A stretch of DNA of 20,446 nucleotides from Candidatus Limimorpha equi (GTDB lineage: Bacteria > Bacteroidota > Bacteroidia > Bacteroidales > F082): positions 1-20,446 of the forward strand of contig JAGHSL010000209.1 in NCBI GenBank assembly GCA_018065885.1, read 5' to 3'. Positions 15,436-20,446 of the stretch are shown here, piece after piece. The notes under the pieces were generated by a model, which was given only the letters and a program-made list of their open reading frames with translations, made no database searches and was not told where the DNA came from. The position numbers were made by a program, and so were the translations under genes. Numbering within the stretch: the stretch's first letter is position 1; each line of letters starts with the position of its first letter.

Positions 15436-18400
15436 TCAGATGATTAGGTCGTTGTTTTCGAGAGCCGACAACATGCGTTGTTTCAGATCCTGCAAATAAG
15501 CGTCGAGTTCGTCGGCAGTCTTGATGATGCAAGGGCTGCCGTTAGAGAAACGGTTGAATTTGACGGACTTGCGCTTGCTGCCTTGCGCGCGTTCCATGAT
15601 GATGTTGACCCACTTGTTGAAAAATTCGGTGATGTCGGTGCTGTTTTTCAGCTTGTCGATGCTTTGCGAAGCGCAAGCGTTGGCGATGGTCGATTCGCGG
15701 TACGGCAAGATGCTGGTGTTCACCTTGTTGTCGTTGCACAGTTTTTCGAGTTGGTCGAAAGCCTGGTTGAAGGCATCCTTCACCATGGTGGCATATTGCT
15801 GCCGGATGGCGTTGAGTTCCTGATGGAGTTTGTCGCGGAGTTTCTTGTATGCGTTGAGCCTGTCGAAAGGATGCTCGTCGGTTTCGATGGCCTTGAGGTT
15901 TTCGAGGTCGGTCAAGCAGCTTTCGTTGAGATAGGCGAAATTGTCCTGGTTGTCCTTGATGAAATTGCAGATGCTGTCGTAGTGTGTTTTTTGGTCGGTG
16001 GCGAAATCGGTGATTTCGGCACACACATCGCAAAGGCCCTTGGCCAGGTCTTTTTCGCTGATGACAAGGTTGAAGAACTTGGTTTCGTCGCGTTCGGTGT
16101 TCCAGTTGCTGAGCATATCGATGTATTGCTGCACGAACTTGGAGAAAGGAGTGTTTCCGATGGCGGCAGCAGTCTTGGCATGGTTGGCGATGAGTTTTGC
16201 GATGGCGGTTTTGGCCACATCGAAGACCTCGGAAGCTTCCTTCGACTTGAAGGTGGTCGAATTCTTATAGATGACATTCCATGTTCCGATGAATCTGTTG
16301 ACCAACTCGGAAGAGATGACGGCGGCGGGCCGCAACATCATGTCCTTCGGGTTACCGATGGCGGCGGCGATGGCATCGAGCTTAGTGAAACGGTCGCCTT
16401 TGACATACCAGTCGAAGAGGTGGCGTCGCGCCAATTCGTTCACTATGAAACTCGTGGCGATGGGAGACCATCCGTAAGGAGCCTTGGCGTATCGGTTCTG
16501 GATGTCGGCAAGCGAGATGTCGGGTTGGGTCTTGATGAAGGTGTTGAGCACTTGCTCGGCATCGCCCAAAGGTGCTGTGGCATAGTAGTTGGCGTCGATA
16601 GGTTTCATCACGGCAGCGCGTAGCGATGCTATGTCCTTGGGGACAGTAGAGCCGGCGGCTTTCTTTGCGTGATAATAATAGTTGGCAAAATGAGCGTCCA
16701 AGGCGCGGCGATAGCGTTCCTTGCCTTTGGCATTGCCCAATTCTTTTGAAGAGAGGGCGTTTTGTCCGGAGAAGACCTTGCATGAGTCGAGCATGTCGGT
16801 GATTTGCTTCTGAATCTTTTCGGTGTAAAGGCGTTTGGCCTGGTCGCGGAATTTATCGTTAGCCTTGGCACGCGCTTCGGAAGCGCCGTTGGCCGACTTG
16901 GTGAGATAGTTCTGCACCCTGCAATACCAGCGGAAGTCTTTCAGGAATTCGGAAGTGGAATCGTGATAGGCGGGGGTGAGGTAGAACATCAGCGAATTGC
17001 TGTCGTTGTTGAGGTAAGTGTCGCCGTCAATGACAACGGCAGGGTCGATGAGAATGGTAATCAGCATGTCTTCGCCGTTTCGGGAGAGGAAACGGTAGCC
17101 GTCAATGTCGAGACCGATTTTAAACGAATTGTTATAGAAGGATTCCTTTTCCTTGATGCCTAAATAACTGAATACCTCGTTGTAAAGCTGGCGGTCCAAT
17201 TCGTCGAAACCTATTCTTTCGTTGTTTATCAGGTTAGCCACATCAATTTCGTCCTCGGTATAGAAATCGTAGAGTTCGAGTCCGTCCTGGTTTTTCGACT
17301 TGTACATGATGTTTTTGTCGCAAAGGAAGGAGAGCACGTCGGTTATGGCGGCGTTAAGAGTTGCACGGGCTTCGTTGACATCGCGCAGCATAAGCGTTGT
17401 GATGTTTTCGGTGGTTGCAGGGAAGAGCAGCCTGTCGGTAACGGAAAGGTTGCAAATCATGAACATCACATCGACGACACGCTTGGCGAAAACCTTGTCG
17501 TGCAGATAGCCATCGGCCATGTCGTCGGCCTTTTGCTTAGCAATACGGGCGCGAGGCGTCAGGCTTTCCTTGAACATGGCGTTGTAGAACTGGTCGAAAG
17601 AGATGAAGTGGCCGATTTCGTCGTTCATGGTGAGCATGGCGGTGCTGTGCGTGACATTAATCATGGAACGCTCGGTGCCACGCACCTGCTTGTTCACATA
17701 GTCGAGGGCATCGAACGAGTTGAAGACCTGCAGCATCAGTTTGAACTGATAGGGAATGAAAGGGTAATAGTCGATGAAGTTGTCTTTTGAGGTGAAACTA
17801 TAGTAGGAAGCGGGCAAATGCAGCATGGTTTCGATGGCTTCCTTATCGGCGTCGTAAAGTCGCCCCAGCTCCAGTTCGCCTGAACCGTTTTTGTCGAGAA
17901 TACGTTTTTGTGTGATGTAGTCGGCTTTAGTGCCTTCAAGCGACACCCTGACTTCGAATCGGCCCATGATTTTGCCAAACTGGTCAGTGCCGGAATTGAA
18001 ATTGCAGGCCTGGGCCAAATCAGAGAGAGCCTGTTGTGCGGTGCAGGCAGCCCACACCTTGTCGCCACAGCGATTGTGGAACATGGTTACGATTTCCTGA
18101 AGTTGCAGGAGCAGGTCGCCCTGAACACCGACGAACTGGCTGACCTCATCGACGAGGAAGAGCAAGCGGAAATCATCGTTTTTGTTTTTGAGATAGTCGC
18201 AAAGGTCATCGGCGAACGATTCAACGCTGATATTGGTGGCATCATTTAGGATGAGGTCGCGCTGGACGGAGAAATCGGGGTCGATTTCCTTTGCCTTGCG
18301 AAGCACAAGGTCGAGGCGGTTTGTAGCCAACCGGTAGGATTGCTCGTCCCAGTCGAAGCCTTCGGTTTTCAGCAGGTCCTTGAATTGCTGTAGCTTGCCT

Positions 18401-18945
18401 TGCTGAGCCAGATTCTTTTCGAGATGCAAGGCAAGCGATATGTTGTAGCCATTAAAACCACAGTGCTTGTTGAAACGGTTCCAGAAAGCGTCGAGGAATG
18501 TGTTGCTGCGGTTGACACGGATATTGTTGACGGTGCCAATGTTGAACAGGATGACCTCGACTTCGGCTTTTTTCAGCCAATTCATCAGGTCGATGACTTG
18601 GAAAGGCTGTATTTCGAGGTTAGATAGAATAGGATCAGCCTCCTTGACGGCGGTCAGCAGGCGATTCATGGCGGTTTCGCTAAACCTCTTGTCAAGACAG
18701 TAGTTGAGGTATTTCAGGAAATGAGACTTACCGGAACCGAAATAACCGTCAATCCAAATGCCGTCGTGACTCTTGTCGCGGTTTCTGATGGCCACCAGAA
18801 TGTTGTATAGGCCTTGTATGATTTCATCGGTGAAGACATACTCTTCGATTTCGGTTTTGATGGTTTTCTCATCGAAGCCGTCGGCGGAGACTGCGGGATT
18901 AAGAGATCTGTCGATTTGCCATTTGTATAACTCGAACTGTTTCAT
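15436..18945 (-). CDS. brxC: BrxC, BREX P-loop ATPase
   Basis: This 1169-residue protein is BrxC (the PglY-like ATPase), a large core component of BREX type 1. It has a Walker A motif GYFGSGKS at 67-74 in the family-typical context GIWIDGYFGSGKSHFLKYL, and a Walker B-like LLFLVDEVSQF with Asp266 and Glu267. Length agrees with the family (about 1,100-1,200). The C-terminal third is helical and hydrophilic. It begins 17 bp after the brxB stop and ends 2 bp before the pglX start, indicating translational coupling. It is intact, with no repeat insertions, and its base composition is that of the core operon. Confidence 0.96.
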   Translation of the reverse strand: MKQFELYKWQIDRSLNPAVSADGFDEKTIKTEIEEYVFTDEIIQGLYNILVAIRNRDKSHDGIWIDGYFGSGKSHFLKYLNYCLDKRFSETAMNRLLTAVKEADPILSNLEIQPFQVIDLMNWLKKAEVEVILFNIGTVNNIRVNRSNTFLDAFWNRFNKHCGFNGYNISLALHLEKNLAQQGKLQQFKDLLKTEGFDWDEQSYRLATNRLDLVLRKAKEIDPDFSVQRDLILNDATNISVESFADDLCDYLKNKNDDFRLLFLVDEVSQFVGVQGDLLLQLQEIVTMFHNRCGDKVWAACTAQQALSDLAQACNFNSGTDQFGKIMGRFEVRVSLEGTKADYITQKRILDKNGSGELELGRLYDADKEAIETMLHLPASYYSFTSKDNFIDYYPFIPYQFKLMLQVFNSFDALDYVNKQVRGTERSMINVTHSTAMLTMNDEIGHFISFDQFYNAMFKESLTPRARIAKQKADDMADGYLHDKVFAKRVVDVMFMICNLSVTDRLLFPATTENITTLMLRDVNEARATLNAAITDVLSFLCDKNIMYKSKNQDGLELYDFYTEDEIDVANLINNERIGFDELDRQLYNEVFSYLGIKEKESFYNNSFKIGLDIDGYRFLSRNGEDMLITILIDPAVVIDGDTYLNNDSNSLMFYLTPAYHDSTSEFLKDFRWYCRVQNYLTKSANGASEARAKANDKFRDQAKRLYTEKIQKQITDMLDSCKVFSGQNALSSKELGNAKGKERYRRALDAHFANYYYHAKKAAGSTVPKDIASLRAAVMKPIDANYYATAPLGDAEQVLNTFIKTQPDISLADIQNRYAKAPYGWSPIATSFIVNELARRHLFDWYVKGDRFTKLDAIAAAIGNPKDMMLRPAAVISSELVNRFIGTWNVIYKNSTTFKSKEASEVFDVAKTAIAKLIANHAKTAAAIGNTPFSKFVQQYIDMLSNWNTERDETKFFNLVISEKDLAKGLCDVCAEITDFATDQKTHYDSICNFIKDNQDNFAYLNESCLTDLENLKAIETDEHPFDRLNAYKKLRDKLHQELNAIRQQYATMVKDAFNQAFDQLEKLCNDNKVNTSILPYRESTIANACASQSIDKLKNSTDITEFFNKWVNIIMERAQGSKRKSVKFNRFSNGSPCIIKTADELDAYLQDLKQRMLSALENNDLII

Positions 18946-18962
18946 TATGCTAAGGTGTTTTT

Positions 18963-19571
18963 TTAATTCAATAGTTTAATGGTTCTATAAGGATTGGTCT
19001 CGGCAAAGCGGTTGAAGAGGCCAAACTGCTTGTCGCTGCAATTGCCCGGATAGAACATGATGATTTTGTAGGCATCGGGGTCGTTGAACTTTTCGTAGCA
19101 GTCGAAGAAGACATGGGCACGAAGATAAGGAAACATGTTGCCGATGCCAGTGAGGAAGACGAAAGGACGGCGCTTTGCATCATTCTTTGCCTTGTGTTCC
19201 ATGATGCGGTTGTGGATGAATTGATAATACTCATCGCTGCCAGCTTCTTGCATTAGGCTTTGGGTAACGATGTTAGGCTCTGTAAGGTCTTGTTTAAGCA
19301 GATCTTCGAGATAAGGAGGCTCGTTGGCACCAAGGCGAATGGATTTCAGATAGTCGCAGAATAAGTCGAAGAGATTCAGGATGAGGATGTCGAGGTGCTC
19401 AGACGGACGGTAAAGGTTTTCCTGATACTGTTTCAGCTGGGTATATATCTCGGCTTCCTGTTGAGGCTCATACTGAAAGACATAATAGTTGTAGAACAAG
19501 TTGATAGTTGTGTTCTGGAAATCCTTGTCCTTCAGTTTCTCGTAAAGCTGTTCGATAGTCATAGGTGTCAT
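18963..19571 (-). CDS. brxB: BrxB, BREX core protein (DUF1788)
   Basis: The 202-residue product fits BrxB (DUF1788). The N-terminal segment TIEQLYEKLKDKDFQNTTIN and the end part FPYLRAHVFFDCYEKFND followed by MFYPGNCSD are typical. It is a small soluble protein of unknown biochemical activity, required in BREX type 1. The start codon ATG (19571-19569) overlaps the brxA stop TGA in an ATGA arrangement, so translation is probably coupled. An internal Met at residue 4 is a possible alternative start. Confidence 0.95.
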   Translation of the reverse strand: MTPMTIEQLYEKLKDKDFQNTTINLFYNYYVFQYEPQQEAEIYTQLKQYQENLYRPSEHLDILILNLFDLFCDYLKSIRLGANEPPYLEDLLKQDLTEPNIVTQSLMQEAGSDEYYQFIHNRIMEHKAKNDAKRRPFVFLTGIGNMFPYLRAHVFFDCYEKFNDPDAYKIIMFYPGNCSDKQFGLFNRFAETNPYRTIKLLN

Positions 19572-20200
19572 AACAGAGCAGATTTGATTTGTTCAATTTC
19601 GTATGTCTGAAGCAAGCAGGCCTCGAGGAACCAATCTTCGCCGTGGTTGAGGTAGTAGGCGTAGGCTTGAGGCTGTGCTTTGAGAGGCTTGAGCTGGGCA
19701 TTGAAGAGATCCAACATTCCAACCTGTCGCAAGATGGTGAGAAAAGATTTTGCAACGGTGTCTTTAGTGTTGTCAGTCCAACTATCAACAAAAGCATCGT
19801 TGACGGCAATCTCGGAAAATGCCATCATCAAATCTGGTTTGGCGAGTGTTTGTACCACGGAATTCCATTTACGCAAGACGGCCTTGATGTGAAAATCGAA
19901 TGCGATGCGGTAAGTTTTGAGGATGACATAAAGGAGGGCGATGCGTTTCGCTTGCTCGTCGAGTGTCAGATACCAAGTCCAGAAATCACGTGGCATGGCA
20001 TCGACGCGCCGTTTGTATTCTGCGATGACGCGTTGGCGTGATTTGTGCGAATTGATATGAAGTGTATCGTTGTTCTCGATTTCGTGTTTGATTAGAGCGT
20101 CCCTGTCGTCGGACAATAATATGGGTAACATGAGATTAAACTCGTTGAACTGCAATCCGCAGGCTGTAAGGGAAGCACTATATGGACCGAGATTTGGCAT
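19568..20200 (-). CDS. brxA: BrxA, BREX core protein (DUF1819)
   Basis: The 210-residue product fits BrxA (DUF1819), a small helical protein of the NusB-like inner-membrane-antigen fold class that heads BREX type 1 operons and binds DNA in characterised homologues. Visible landmarks include LGPYSASLTACGLQFNEF at the start and the RDFWTWYLTLDEQAKRIALL region. The ATG at 20200 is about 23 nt from the predicted transcription start. It is the first gene of the operon and overlaps brxB by four bases. Confidence 0.94.
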   Translation of the reverse strand: MPNLGPYSASLTACGLQFNEFNLMLPILLSDDRDALIKHEIENNDTLHINSHKSRQRVIAEYKRRVDAMPRDFWTWYLTLDEQAKRIALLYVILKTYRIAFDFHIKAVLRKWNSVVQTLAKPDLMMAFSEIAVNDAFVDSWTDNTKDTVAKSFLTILRQVGMLDLFNAQLKPLKAQPQAYAYYLNHGEDWFLEACLLQTYEIEQIKSALL

Positions 20201-20229
20201 CTTCTTGAGGAATTTTACTTATAAAAAGG

Positions 20230-20262
20230 CAAAAATACGTTTTTTTTGAAATACACCTACAA
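20230..20262 (-). promoter_or_regulatory. Predicted promoter of the BREX operon
   Basis: On the minus strand TATTTTTG (20237-20230) matches the Bacteroidetes -7 consensus TAnnTTTG. A TTG at 20262-20260 could serve as the -33 element, although the 22-bp gap is one or two bases longer than usual. Transcription would begin near 20223, leaving a short leader before the brxA ATG at 20200. The 70 bp between brxA and the right-hand gene contains no other candidate. Confidence 0.6.
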
Positions 20263-20270
20263 TAATATAA

Positions 20271-20446
20271 TCACACTTCCTTCCCCAAAATCGGCTCAAC
20301 CTGTCCGGCATAGTAAAACGGTACGTTGACCAGTCGGAAATGCTTGCCGTTGGGTGTTGTCACATCGTCGACGGAATAGGGCTTCGACCAAAACCTGATG
20401 GCCAAACCGTGGTTGGTGGCATCCATGAATTGATGCAGTGAACGCA
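20271..20446 (-). CDS. Partial CDS, C-terminal end, unknown function
   Basis: An open minus-strand frame enters from the right edge and ends at TGA 20273-20271. The 57 visible residues include FMDATNHGLAIRFWSKPYSV, then HFRLVNVPFYYAGQVEPILG and the terminal KEV. Its codon use is like that of the core BREX genes. It ends about 70 bp before the brxA start. I do not recognise the family and cannot say whether it belongs to the defence locus. A BREX promoter lies between it and brxA. Confidence 0.6.
   Translation of the reverse strand, partial: RSLHQFMDATNHGLAIRFWSKPYSVDDVTTPNGKHFRLVNVPFYYAGQVEPILGKEV

Noticed and set aside
15434..15532. Longer N-terminus for PglX (start at 15532)
   Set aside because: The extra 33 residues are encoded inside the brxC 3' end in another frame. 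The family start MNTTQLRTFATEARKSLL is at 15433, 2 bp after the brxC stop.
15478..16623. Long open frame (381 residues) on the plus strand
   Set aside because: It lies wholly opposite brxC, whose protein is unmistakable. The antisense product has the Val/Gly/Asp/Glu-rich composition typical of a reversed coding strand and no family features.

Overview
The window holds a nearly complete BREX (bacteriophage exclusion) type 1 phage-defence locus from a member of the Bacteroidetes, probably Bacteroidales. The taxonomic call rests on the protein sequences, on promoter matches to the Bacteroidetes -7 consensus TAnnTTTG, and on weak or absent Shine-Dalgarno sequences. It is not an identification to genus. 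All twelve complete genes lie on the minus strand and are tightly packed, so they probably form one transcript of about 19.8 kb. It would start at a promoter near 20230-20262 and end at a strong intrinsic terminator at 399-431. Partial, unrelated-looking genes cap both ends.

Reading in the direction of transcription (right to left), the order is: brxA (20200-19568), brxB (19571-18963, ATGA overlap with brxA), brxC ATPase (18945-15436), and the N-terminal 927 residues of the PglX methyltransferase (15433-12650). These are followed by a SIR2-domain protein (12609-10666), an AlbA_2/Schlafen-type ATP-binding protein (10635-8977), and the C-terminal 268 residues of PglX as a separate ORF (8899-8093). 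After that come two unrecognised AT-rich genes (8068-7424 and 7473-6967), pglZ (6951-4405), a second AlbA_2 protein paralogous to the first (4329-2665), and brxL (2533-500).

The core set brxA, brxB, brxC, pglX, pglZ and brxL is what is expected of BREX type 1, but the locus departs from the standard layout in several ways. (1) pglX is split into two ORFs about 3.75 kb apart, and the gap holds a predicted SIR2 NADase gene and an AlbA_2 gene. Together the halves make a normal-length PglX (927 + 268 residues). (2) Each AlbA_2 gene is followed directly by an array of 11-bp tandem repeats, and each array sits just upstream of a BREX core gene (pglX-C or brxL). The repeat sequences differ but the period and arrangement are the same, which suggests a repeated regulatory or mobile module. 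(3) BrxL appears to end in an MIT_C-like (PLD-fold) domain rather than the Lon-like protease domain of the best-known BrxL proteins. (4) PglX-N, PglX-C and BrxL each contain an in-frame insertion of simple repeats, in two cases next to a REP-like palindrome. (5) The SIR2 gene, the two small genes and the target-recognition part of pglX look AT-rich against the rest, suggesting exchange or late acquisition.

Working model: PglX (two-part), BrxA, BrxB, BrxC and PglZ mark self DNA by adenine methylation and exclude phage, with BrxL as an AAA+ effector. The SIR2 protein could add an NAD-depleting backup response, and the AlbA_2 proteins could regulate or sense. The BREX roles are family knowledge; the roles of the accessory genes are inference.
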